Positions 57,166 to 64,000 of a stretch of 64,000 nt of DNA are shown piece by piece. A program made the position numbers and the translations under genes. The stretch is from Microcoleus sp. EPA2. Its GTDB lineage: Bacteria; Cyanobacteriota; Cyanobacteriia; Cyanobacteriales; Microcoleaceae. The DNA lies in the NCBI GenBank assembly GCA_020882975.1, contig JAHRFD010000019.1, forward strand, positions 1 through 64,000, read 5' to 3'. Each line of letters starts with the position of its first letter. The first letter of the stretch is position 1. Under the pieces are notes generated by a model, which saw only the letters and a program-made list of their open reading frames with translations, was not told the DNA's origin and made no database searches.

Positions 57166-57280
57166 CGGCTGTTTAATTCTTTGTAGGGGCAATCCCCCCG
57201 TGGTTGCCCCCGATATCTAAAACACCCACTTATTGGCTATGGGCTGGGCGGGCACGGGGGCACCGCCCCTACAAAACCTT
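57166..57280. mobile_element. MITE-like inverted-repeat element, copy 5 (degenerate)
   Basis: The left arm GGCTGTTTAATTCTTTGTAGG and the right arm CCGCCCCTACAAAACC remain. The rest has diverged. It lies immediately upstream of the 5S rRNA promoter. Confidence 0.55.
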
Positions 57281-57322
57281 GGTTGCTCAGACGGCGAACC
57301 TCAAAAATATTTTAAAAAGGGG

Positions 57323-57351
57323 TTGACAAACTGGGGAGAGCTTGGTAGTCT
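57323..57351 (+). promoter_or_regulatory. promoter of 5S rRNA gene
   Basis: A perfect TTGACA at 57323-57328 is followed after 17 bp by TAGTCT. The predicted start is about 65 nt before the mature 5S RNA. The -10 box is weak, so the exact start is uncertain. Confidence 0.55.
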
Positions 57352-57423
57352 AATAAATGTCAGGCGAAAGAGATGCAGCGCATCAAATTTAACGCAGACA
57401 CAGGATTCAAAGTTTTCAAAGCT

Positions 57424-57543
57424 TTCCTGGTGCTTATGGTGTAATGGAACCACTCCGATCCATCCCGAACTCGGTTGTTAAACGTTACTATGGCGAAGAT
57501 ACTCGGCGGGTCACTGCCCGGTAAAATAGCTCGGTGCCAGGTT
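57424..57543 (+). rRNA. rrf: 5S ribosomal RNA (stand-alone gene)
   Basis: TCCTGGTGCTTATGG at the 5' end pairs with GGTGCCAGG at the 3' end. The conserved core CCATCCCGAACTCGG-TTGTTAAAC and AAAATAGCTC are present, all at the usual cyanobacterial 5S positions and total length (about 120 nt). No 23S or 16S rRNA sequence lies upstream; a hypothetical gene and a repeat element do. The gene has its own promoter and terminator, so it is an orphan 5S copy. Some helix bases differ from typical cyanobacterial 5S, but the stems still look able to pair. Confidence 0.88.
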
Positions 57544-57553
57544 AATAATAAAT

Positions 57554-57597
57554 TAAAGCTCTTTTCCCGCAACAACGGAAAAGGGCTTTAGTTTTTG
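57554..57597 (+). terminator. terminator of 5S rRNA gene
   Basis: TAAAGCTCTTTTCC and GGAAAAGGGCTTTA arms around CGCAACAAC are followed by GTTTTTG. It lies 11 bp after the 5S 3' end. Confidence 0.8.
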
Positions 57598-57607
57598 GGG
57601 AGTTATT

Positions 57608-58387
57608 TCATGTAGAGCCTGTAACTTCATCAAGAAATATTTTGACAAGCTTTACGCTATCCAATGCCATTGTGTTCTCATCTATCCATCGATTATCTTG
57701 TATTGAAACTTGCAGAGTCTTGCCTGGTCTTAGTATACTACTGATGCTTGAAACCACTGCTTTATTTTTGCCTGCGGGTTTATTTAACTGCTTCAAATCA
57801 TTGTTCGTTAATTGATTAGTATCAATACCAGCAACATAGTCAGTAGCAAGAAAGAATAGATTTGGATAGTTTAACTTGGCACATTCTAACAAAATATCTT
57901 CTAAAGTTCCTGACTCACTGTTATTCGGCGCGATAAAAATCCCGCATCGAGGGGAACCTTTCGCCACTTCCCCCAGTATCGAAGGTATCGAAGGTAAAGA
58001 CAAACCAAGTCGAGACAACTCAGGAATTAGTTTCTCGAATCTTTGTTGAGGTGTTTCGACATCATCAGCATCTAGAAAAATACCAATCCCAAAAATTTCT
58101 GAAGATGGCACTATAGCAAGGCTTTCCTCGATCGTATTTGATAAGCCTGTGATTCCAGTAGCACTATGCAAAGCAACTGATAAGTCTGCATTTTGCAAAA
58201 AGATTGGAACGGGTACGCGCTTCATCAAGTCACCATTTATGGGGAATGTTTTAGGTACTAATGGTTCCCAAAATGAGTCTAATTCAGATAAAAGAGTAAC
58301 TCGTTTTAAACCGTAAAATTTGAGAAAGCAAATCAAGAATTCAATATCTTGAGGACCTTCTGCAACTATGTAACAGTACCTAACCAT
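57608..58387 (-). CDS. DUF3226/TOPRIM-like protein paired with OLD-type ATPase
   Basis: This 259-residue protein shows a TOPRIM layout: glutamate motif YIVAEGPQDIEF near the N-terminus, the aspartate motif GIGIFLDADD mid-protein, and a third motif NNSESGTLEDILL. TOPRIM domains are metal-dependent nucleases or phosphotransferases. It follows the ABC-type ATPase gene with a two-base gap (or a GTGA overlap from the GTG at 58393), so the two must be made together. Separate ATPase and TOPRIM genes mark the split OLD-family defence systems such as PARIS, whose AriB is DUF4435. Equivalence is inferred, not shown. The ATG at 58387 has AGG upstream. Confidence 0.7.
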   Translation of the reverse strand: MVRYCYIVAEGPQDIEFLICFLKFYGLKRVTLLSELDSFWEPLVPKTFPINGDLMKRVPVPIFLQNADLSVALHSATGITGLSNTIEESLAIVPSSEIFGIGIFLDADDVETPQQRFEKLIPELSRLGLSLPSIPSILGEVAKGSPRCGIFIAPNNSESGTLEDILLECAKLNYPNLFFLATDYVAGIDTNQLTNNDLKQLNKPAGKNKAVVSSISSILRPGKTLQVSIQDNRWIDENTMALDSVKLVKIFLDEVTGST

Positions 58388-58389
58388 AA

Positions 58390-59556
58390 TCACCTCACAT
58401 CCAGTCCACGCTCTGAGCGCAACCTATGTAACAAATTACCAGAAAACCTCTGGGGTGCTTGTCCATTATGGTTTAGGCGAAAAGCTACAACATCTTCTGT
58501 AGCAATTTCAGGCTGTAGCATTGCATCAATAGCTTCAAGACTATGGGTGGTTACAAAAAGCTGTATTTCTCGGCGGCGACAGGTTTCAATCAGCCAAGAA
58601 AATACGCTACCAAGAGCTGAAACATGGATAGATGTCTCGATTTCATCAATTAGCAGTACACCATTAGCTGTTGTCAACAAAGTAAGAGCAATAATTAATG
58701 TTCGCTTCAATCCATCGCCAAATACATATAGAGGAGTCAAACCCAGCTCTTTATGTTTTATGTAAATAGCTGCTGTAGCGGTTGGTGAAAGTATTTGAAT
58801 ATCAAGAATATTATCGTCAAACGATTGCATCAGTTCTAATAATTCATTTTTACCATCTTCTTGTTGCAAAATGATTCGTGAAAGGCGCTCTAGGATTGGC
58901 TCTGATGAAGAATAGGAAGGAAAGATAGTTGCATTTTTAACGATAGGTTTATTTCGTCGGCGCTGGACAAATCGCTCGTTTTCCCAAAACTGAAATATTT
59001 CACTTTTTGGCTCAGAAGGAAATAAACTAAGTTGGCCTGAACTAATTTTTCCTGGAGCTAAGTTGAGTACAATTTCTAATTCGAGGCCTGCTCTAACTGA
59101 GTCAATTTCAGAAGAAGAGACATCTTCTTCGGCAGAAGATATATCTTCTTCAAATCTGTTTTGATTGTTTTTTTCTACTCCACTCCCATAAATTTCTCCA
59201 AGCTTTGCTCTCAATTCATGTATGGGTGCAGTCCCATTTACTTCTATCAGAATTTCAGCTTGATAAAATTCGTCGTTAGAAGCAGTTATTTTTTGAGAAA
59301 AAATCCATTTCAACGCCTCAATGTTTGGTCGAAGTCTCATTAGTTGCGATCGACCGAGATATAATCGGCGTTGTGAAACTTCAAGCCATTGAAATGGATC
59401 GAGTGGATTGCAGAGAATGGAAACAGCTTCAAGGATGCTAGTTTTTCCTGCATTGTTATCGCCCACAAAAATATTCACCTGTCCTAGTTGAGACAGATTT
59501 ACTAATTTAAGGGCGCGATAGCCACTGATTTGTAATCGGTCAAATACCTGAGACAT
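58390..59556 (-). CDS. ABC-type AAA ATPase (OLD/AriA-like)
   Basis: This 388-residue ATPase has an N-terminal strand FDRLQISGYRALKLVNLSQL, typical of OLD-type ATPases, and a Walker A VGDNNAGKTSILEA. A signature-like YVFGDGLKRTL, the Walker B VLLIDEIETSIH and a switch histidine in VTTHSLEAID follow. The middle holds an acidic Ser/Glu insertion (about 155-170). No TOPRIM follows in the same chain; it is supplied by the next gene. The ATG at 59556 (MSQVFDRLQISGYR) is used; the open frame to 59676 gives unlikely residues. It is probably the sensing subunit of a two-gene defence cassette. Confidence 0.75.
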   Translation of the reverse strand: MSQVFDRLQISGYRALKLVNLSQLGQVNIFVGDNNAGKTSILEAVSILCNPLDPFQWLEVSQRRLYLGRSQLMRLRPNIEALKWIFSQKITASNDEFYQAEILIEVNGTAPIHELRAKLGEIYGSGVEKNNQNRFEEDISSAEEDVSSSEIDSVRAGLELEIVLNLAPGKISSGQLSLFPSEPKSEIFQFWENERFVQRRRNKPIVKNATIFPSYSSSEPILERLSRIILQQEDGKNELLELMQSFDDNILDIQILSPTATAAIYIKHKELGLTPLYVFGDGLKRTLIIALTLLTTANGVLLIDEIETSIHVSALGSVFSWLIETCRRREIQLFVTTHSLEAIDAMLQPEIATEDVVAFRLNHNGQAPQRFSGNLLHRLRSERGLDVR

Positions 59557-59602
59557 GGGAATTGGCGATAATAGCCTAATTATTTTAACACAATCATCAC
59601 AG

Positions 59603-59645
59603 GCGATCGCCCTTATTTTAGCAGTCAATAGTGGGCGATCGCCTT
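59603..59645. repeat. HIP1-containing inverted repeat
   Basis: GGCGATCGCCC and GGGCGATCGCC arms flank about 20 bp between the Tat-protein gene and the ATPase gene. It could act as a transcription terminator for the Tat-protein gene. Confidence 0.6.
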
Positions 59646-59686
59646 CCACCTTCCTCATAGCCCGAATCGCGGGCAAAAGTTGTTAC

Positions 59687-62074
59687 CTAAACTGTGCTAT
59701 ATTTTTGACCAATTTGTCGAAGCAATTTAGTGAAATTGTCCTTGTCAGATTCGTCTAGAAACCTATCTACTACCTCTTTTAACCTAGACAAGTCCTTGGT
59801 ATAGTTCTTCTCAGATAGCTGTGAAACTAATTGCGACGAGAAAAATTTTACTAAATCAGGTTCATTAGATAAGACATCTACAACATCTTTCAACTTAGAC
59901 AAGTTATGACTGTACTTCTCGTCTGATAAAATAGCTACCGCATTTTTTAATTTTGGCAACTTGTTTTTATACTTCTCATTAGAAACCAGTTCCGATAAGT
60001 TTTTGTCACTCCCCACAATAGTTACTAACTCTTGCAACTTAGATAAATTGGTAGAGTATTTCTCGTCTGACAAAATATCTACTACCGTTTTCAACTTAGA
60101 CAACTCCTGTTTCTGCTTCGCGTCAGAGAGCAGTGAAGTTAATTTGCTTTCCTTATTCACAAATTTTGCTAAATTTTCATACTTAATTGAATCAGCTTCT
60201 GAAAGAAATATTTTCCAAGCCATTTTTTCGTTTGTAAATACAACCCCCTCTTTTGCATCCTTAAAAACACTGTAGTCTATCAAAGCGATTACCTTTTCTT
60301 CATAGTCAAGAGACAGCCATGAAGATAGCGATTTCGATAGTTTATCTAATGGAATATTAGGAGCAGAAAATCCCTCTTCAATGCCGCCATTTTTTGGAGT
60401 TATATTCTGTTGAAGAAATTCTCCCCAATAACCGGGAATTATATCTTCAGTATAGGTGTAAGTCCGAGTTTCTAATTGATGCAGCACCGATGAATCGCGA
60501 GTCTTTCCACCTTTGAGTAATGACCAAATTAAAAACGCTGTACCCGATGCAACAAGAGCAGCGCCGCCAGTCATTACACTGAGTCCACCAATAGTCGAGA
60601 TGGTAGCAGTGATAGCAGCAGCACCAGACAATGTACCTGCAGCTCCCAAAGCACTCGCAGCAGTCCAAGCAGCTAAAATAGTTGCAGTACCGGCGACTGT
60701 TCCTGTACCAATTGCAATTCCCAGGTTTTTTTGGTCTTCGCTGTCCATTTCTGAGACTAACGCAATAGACAGGACTCCTGCTGCTCCAATTAACGCGGCT
60801 CCTCCTGTTGCTACTGCTAAACCACCCAGCATTCCTAAACCACCAGCCGCGACAGAACCACCACCTAAAACAGCTAAAGTCGCGTTGGTTGCAGCCGCCC
60901 CAGACAAACTGGTAATACTAACACCCGTTGCTGTTTCTGCTCCAAGTGTACTCAACACTCTCGTAGCTTGTGGAACAATTGCTGCTCCTTTGTCTTTAGC
61001 ATCCGTCAGTTGGTCTTTGAATGCTTGAGCAGTTTGGACAAAAGCATCGGATTTTTCACCAGAAGCAACTTGATTATCTAAATTTTGTTTCCTTGCTATC
61101 GAGTAAACAGCTTTAGCATTTTCTGGGATTTTGGCTTTGTCAATGAAAGAGTCTAGCGACTTCAAAGTTGCTGTATCTTCTACTGTCTTACCATCGCGAA
61201 CCTGCTGATAAGTTGACTGGTAATTATTCTTTTTTTCATCAGTCAATTGGCTTTCTTTAATCTGTTTTACCAGAATAAAATCAACTGTTAAGCCTCTTGA
61301 ATTGGCACTGGATAAAGTGTAAGTCTGTTTTATTTCTAAAGGCAGCGTCGAACTTGCTACTATTGAGTCAATATCTGTGAGTGCCTTAAAGTCAGGAACT
61401 GGTTCGCCGGCACGGACGTATGCAAAAGTTCCTCTGATCAGCTTCTTCTCTATCTCAGTCAGTTTAGATTGAGCCAAGGTCGATTCAATGGCTTGCGAAA
61501 TTCCGAGCAGGCGTGAATTGATACTGGCGAGTTGGTAACGCTCTTGAATTTTGCTGTCTAGCTTTGAGGACGATATCACATAATCCAGAAAATCCAAGGC
61601 GATCAGATCATTAATGTACTCACCATCTTCAACTTGCTCATAAACAAATTTGCATTTAGCTTTGCTTGCTTGTTCGACAAATTGCGTATTTTTGTCAATT
61701 TCTTGATAAACTTGATCGGCTATTCTAAGTTGTCGATCGTATAAGGTATGCAAAACTACAGTAATATCTTTACCGTCTTGACCGCGCCCTTTGATGGTAA
61801 TCTCTTGGCTATCTTGGGTTTTGGAGGGAATTGCTACCTGACAAGGTTCTCCAGAGCGCAAAGTAAATGTTTCTTTTCCTCCGTTGCGTGCTGTGGTATA
61901 AGGAACAAAAATATGATAGTTCTCCAAGGTAGAGAAATTTTTGCCTAATCCCTCGCTATCAGCCATAGCGCTAGCTGGATCGAGCAAGTCTTTTGTCAAT
62001 AAACCCAAAGTACCTAAAGCAACATAACTAAGAAAAGAGCGACGGTTGAGAGGAGAAATATTTAGGTTAGTCAT
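59687..62074 (-). CDS. Tat-signal glycine-zipper repeat protein, unknown function
   Basis: In this 795-residue protein, NRRSFLSYVALGTLG near the start is a twin-arginine export signal. Residues about 143-190, 217-262 and 290-335 are three related modules (YEQVEDGEYINDLIALDFLD, YVRAGEPVPDFKALTDIDS, YQQVRDGKTVEDTATLKSLD). Residues about 360-520 are very rich in Gly/Ala and form helices with repeated GGLAVATGGAAL and GGLSVMTGGAAL segments. The C-terminus has leucine-rich helical repeats (KLKTVVDILSDEKY, KLKNAVAILSDEKY, KLKDVVDVLSNEPD). An export signal with glycine-zipper helices suggests a membrane or lumenal protein able to oligomerise. I do not recognise the family. It lies 130 bp upstream of the ATPase/TOPRIM pair on the same strand. 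Confidence 0.55.
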   Translation of the reverse strand: MTNLNISPLNRRSFLSYVALGTLGLLTKDLLDPASAMADSEGLGKNFSTLENYHIFVPYTTARNGGKETFTLRSGEPCQVAIPSKTQDSQEITIKGRGQDGKDITVVLHTLYDRQLRIADQVYQEIDKNTQFVEQASKAKCKFVYEQVEDGEYINDLIALDFLDYVISSSKLDSKIQERYQLASINSRLLGISQAIESTLAQSKLTEIEKKLIRGTFAYVRAGEPVPDFKALTDIDSIVASSTLPLEIKQTYTLSSANSRGLTVDFILVKQIKESQLTDEKKNNYQSTYQQVRDGKTVEDTATLKSLDSFIDKAKIPENAKAVYSIARKQNLDNQVASGEKSDAFVQTAQAFKDQLTDAKDKGAAIVPQATRVLSTLGAETATGVSITSLSGAAATNATLAVLGGGSVAAGGLGMLGGLAVATGGAALIGAAGVLSIALVSEMDSEDQKNLGIAIGTGTVAGTATILAAWTAASALGAAGTLSGAAAITATISTIGGLSVMTGGAALVASGTAFLIWSLLKGGKTRDSSVLHQLETRTYTYTEDIIPGYWGEFLQQNITPKNGGIEEGFSAPNIPLDKLSKSLSSWLSLDYEEKVIALIDYSVFKDAKEGVVFTNEKMAWKIFLSEADSIKYENLAKFVNKESKLTSLLSDAKQKQELSKLKTVVDILSDEKYSTNLSKLQELVTIVGSDKNLSELVSNEKYKNKLPKLKNAVAILSDEKYSHNLSKLKDVVDVLSNEPDLVKFFSSQLVSQLSEKNYTKDLSRLKEVVDRFLDESDKDNFTKLLRQIGQKYSTV

Positions 62075-62431
62075 AACTGAGTATTTGTAGCTTGAATGTA
62101 GTTTTTAGGCGAAATAATCAATTCCGAACTCTAATTTATCAAGTTCGTTACTTCAAAATTTACTAGCAAACTTACCCTTAGCCCTAGTGGCCCACCCCAA
62201 AGCCTCTAATTGCTCCTCAATGGGATAAGCTTGTTTTTTTGGCGAAATTTTCCTGGCGACAAAGCAAACTCACTTTATTAAATCACCGACACCTAACTTT
62301 GTCAACAGGTGATTGACTACAAAACTGCGCCTGTTGAGCAAACTGTAATTAAGCCAACAAGGACATCCGCGCGGCCAGATTATTCTGCAACTTGCCTAAA
62401 ATTGTGCGATCGACTATTAGAATATTCATGT
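62075..62431. other. spacer with coding remnants
   Basis: No intact gene. On the minus strand around 62157-62260 a stop-bounded frame reads ARKISPKKQAYPIEEQLEAL and ends GKFASKF with no start codon, so it looks like a decayed gene end. Around 62350-62430 a short frame starting MNILIVDRTILGKLQ resembles IVDRVIFGKLQ at about 62760-62810. Both are probably remnants. Confidence 0.4.
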
Positions 62432-62647
62432 TTACATATAATCCTTTAAATCTTCCAGAGGTTCATCAAAATCATCAGACATCCAGACTGTACCTTTCCA
62501 AATTCCAAGTCCGCCTCGCTTTGTCGGCTTTTCTTGAGTTGAGTTTTTAGCCTGCTTTTCGATCAAAAACTCAATATAATGAAGCACTTCTGTCTGAAGA
62601 GACTCAGGGAGTTCTGCTAATTTTTCTAAAATGACTGGCTGTATCAT
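62432..62647 (-). CDS. DUF2281/VapB-like antitoxin-type protein
   Basis: This 71-residue protein starts MIQPVILEKLAELPESLQTE and continues LHYIEFLIEKQ, the DUF2281 pattern found in antitoxin-like genes and in short regulators. The acidic C-terminus (SDDFDEPLEDLKDYM) is typical of the group. No toxin gene (for example a PIN domain) lies beside it. The start is the second of two in-frame ATGs (62671 and 62647); the shorter form matches family size. Function as an antitoxin is unproven. Confidence 0.65.
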   Translation of the reverse strand: MIQPVILEKLAELPESLQTEVLHYIEFLIEKQAKNSTQEKPTKRGGLGIWKGTVWMSDDFDEPLEDLKDYM

Positions 62648-62829
62648 TGTTTCTACTCGCGATCGCCCCATCTACTCCATTAAAGCACCAAAACCCAATG
62701 TCAGCAACAGAATAGCCCATTATCTAGCCCGATCATCGCCCAAAATCGCACTCACACCATCACTATCTTGCAACTTGCCGAAAATTACCCGATCGACTAT
62801 CGTTCCTAGTAGCCGTCCTACACGCACGG

Positions 62830-62903
62830 GTAGTCAGAAACCGGGTTTTTTCCGAGATCTTTTGTTACAGCCCAATTCAATCGCAAAAACCCGGTTTCTT
62901 GGG
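62830..62903. repeat. CCGGGTTTTT inverted-repeat element, copy 3
   Basis: The arms CAGAAACCGGGTTTTTT and AAAAACCCGGTTTCTTG are separated by about 40 bp. It ends about 40 bp before the nadC start. Confidence 0.7.
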
Positions 62904-62945
62904 TTATGATGCGTAATTCCTATTGATATAACAACCGAAAAAAAC

Positions 62946-63809
62946 ATGACAGCAATATTGCCACCTTGGATAGTTTTAGACTCCCTACTGCACAACTGGC
63001 TGCTAGAAGATATCGGTAGGGGCGATCGCACAACATCAGCCTTATTCCCCGCAGCCAGCATCCAGGGTACTGCTAAATGGATAGTCAAAGAAGCCGGAGT
63101 CATAGCCGGATTGCCGATCGCACATCGCACATTTAAACTTTTAGACAGCAGCCTTAGTTTCATCCCCCAAGTACCCGAAGGGAAACTGTGCGAAAAAGGA
63201 GAAGTAATCGCCGAAATTTCCGGCAACTTCGATGCGCTGCTAACTGGAGAAAGAGTAGCATTAAACTTGGCAATGCGTTTGAGCGGCATCGCTACTTTAA
63301 CTCAGAAATATGTTGACAAAATTGCCGATTTGCCCGTGCAATTAGTGGATACCCGCAAGACAACACCGGGATTGAGATTGTTGGAAAAATACGCGACTCA
63401 AATCGGCGGTGCTTGCAATCACCGGATGGGATTAGATGATGCGGTGATGATTAAAGACAATCACATTGCGGCGGCTGGGGGAATTGCCGAGGCGATCGCC
63501 CTTATTCGCAATTCTATCCCCTATCCGCTGACAATCGAAGTTGAAACGGAAACTCTGGCTGAGGTGGAGACAGCTTTGCAGCACAAGGCGGATATTATCA
63601 TGTTAGATAATATGTCCTTCGATTTGATGCGGCAGGCTGTGGTAATAATTCGTGAAAAGAGCGATCGGGTGAAAATTGAAGCTTCTGGGAATGTGACTTT
63701 GGAAACAATTAGGAGTGTGGCGGAAACCGGAGTTGACTATATTTCTACGAGTGCTCCAATTACGAGATCGACTTGGCTGGATTTGAGTATGAAAATTAAT
63801 AGTCATTAG
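62946..63809 (+). CDS. nadC: nicotinate-nucleotide pyrophosphorylase (carboxylating)
   Basis: This 287-residue quinolinate phosphoribosyltransferase of NAD synthesis has LLEDIGRGDRTTSALFP at the start, and VQLVDTRKTTPGLRLLEKYA and ACNHRMGLDDAVMIKDNHI at the active site. The final barrel strands IIMLDNMSFDLM and VKIEASGNVTLETI follow. Length is normal. The last three residues and the stop codon lie in a heptamer repeat (AGTCATT) that continues downstream, so the natural end of the protein may have been slightly changed. Confidence 0.96.
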   Translation: MTAILPPWIVLDSLLHNWLLEDIGRGDRTTSALFPAASIQGTAKWIVKEAGVIAGLPIAHRTFKLLDSSLSFIPQVPEGKLCEKGEVIAEISGNFDALLTGERVALNLAMRLSGIATLTQKYVDKIADLPVQLVDTRKTTPGLRLLEKYATQIGGACNHRMGLDDAVMIKDNHIAAAGGIAEAIALIRNSIPYPLTIEVETETLAEVETALQHKADIIMLDNMSFDLMRQAVVIIREKSDRVKIEASGNVTLETIRSVAETGVDYISTSAPITRSTWLDLSMKINSH

Positions 63810-63895
63810 TCATTAGTTATTAGTCATTAGTCATTAGTCATTAGTTATTAGTTATTAGTTATTAGTCATTAGTTGTTAGTCATTAGTCATTAGCT
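63800..63895. repeat. CATTAGT/TATTAGT heptamer tandem repeat
   Basis: About 13 units of AGTCATT/AGTTATT/AGTTGTT start inside the last codons of nadC. This is the same repeat class as 56554-56734. Confidence 0.9.
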
Positions 63896-63920
63896 AAGAG
63901 ATAAGTTACTCCCTCGATTA

Positions 63921-63985
63921 TTCGGCGATTGAAATCGCTTCTTGTCAAACGAAGTCCATTCCAAGCGGACTAAAGACTAAAAGGG
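63921..63985. repeat. palindromic intergenic repeat copy
   Basis: GCGATTGAAATCGC is followed by a CAAACGAAGTCC and GGACTAAAGACT pair, the same layout as 46-96. It is a well-known type of dispersed repeat in filamentous cyanobacteria. Confidence 0.6.
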
Positions 63986-64000
63986 GTATTAAAGCAGGAT

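Noticed and set aside
57233..57481. Short open frame across the MITE remnant and 5S rRNA
   Set aside because: It overlaps the 5S rRNA gene and a repeat element and has no ribosome binding site.
1..64000. tRNA genes
   Set aside because: I looked for T-arm patterns such as GGTTCGAATCC and matching acceptor stems on both strands and found none I could support. A tRNAscan-SE run would settle this.

Overview
The window is cyanobacterial chromosome. It carries the allophycocyanin operon apcABC, the SufR-controlled sufBCDS operon, a c6-like cytochrome, an FmdB-like protein, TspO, a ThiE with the cyanobacterial N-terminal extension, and very frequent copies of the HIP1 palindrome GCGATCGC. The many heptanucleotide tandem repeats and small palindromic repeats, together with mixed-acid fermentation genes, suggest a filamentous Oscillatoriales-type organism (Oscillatoria, Kamptonema or Microcoleus range). 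The genus is an inference; no 16S rRNA gene is present.

Layout: 0.2-11 kb holds ssb, a nucleotidyltransferase/phosphomutase fusion, a methyltransferase, a TonB-like protein with an unusual tail, a NUDIX hydrolase, a CPA-type antiporter and a DUF427 protein. 11-19.5 kb holds a beta-helix/SPOR secreted protein coupled to a methyltransferase, thiE and thiS, rplU-rpmA, a coupled cytochrome c6-like/DUF3122 pair and a glycine-rich membrane protein. 20-25 kb holds apcABC and a large acyl-CoA synthetase/GNAT fusion. 25-37.3 kb is a signalling and fermentation block: a dCache hybrid kinase, a REC-histidine kinase and a REC-GGDEF protein run directly into pflB, pflA and adhE. 37-47 kb holds a broken EamA gene, ftsW, a Crp/Fnr regulator, hslO, a repeat-rich membrane protein, tspO and small unknowns. 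47-50 kb holds three tandem paralogous methyltransferases, the third a mosaic of the other two. 50-57 kb is the suf region, with a near-perfect match to the known SufR operator between the divergent sufR and sufB. 57-64 kb holds an orphan 5S rRNA gene, a two-gene ABC-type ATPase/TOPRIM cassette of the OLD/PARIS architecture, a Tat-signal glycine-zipper protein, an antitoxin-like gene and nadC.

The most notable items are the split ATPase/TOPRIM cassette (candidate anti-phage system), the stand-alone 5S rRNA gene with its own promoter and terminator, the phosphomannomutase domain that lacks both catalytic loops, the 367-bp identical block shared by two signalling genes, the mosaic methyltransferase, and heptamer repeats that have supplied the stop codons of sufR and nadC. 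Intergenic DNA is unusually rich in non-autonomous repeats. At least five families recur, and one 148-bp inverted-repeat element is present in five copies, two of them almost identical and 34 kb apart. No transposase, CRISPR array or tRNA gene was found.
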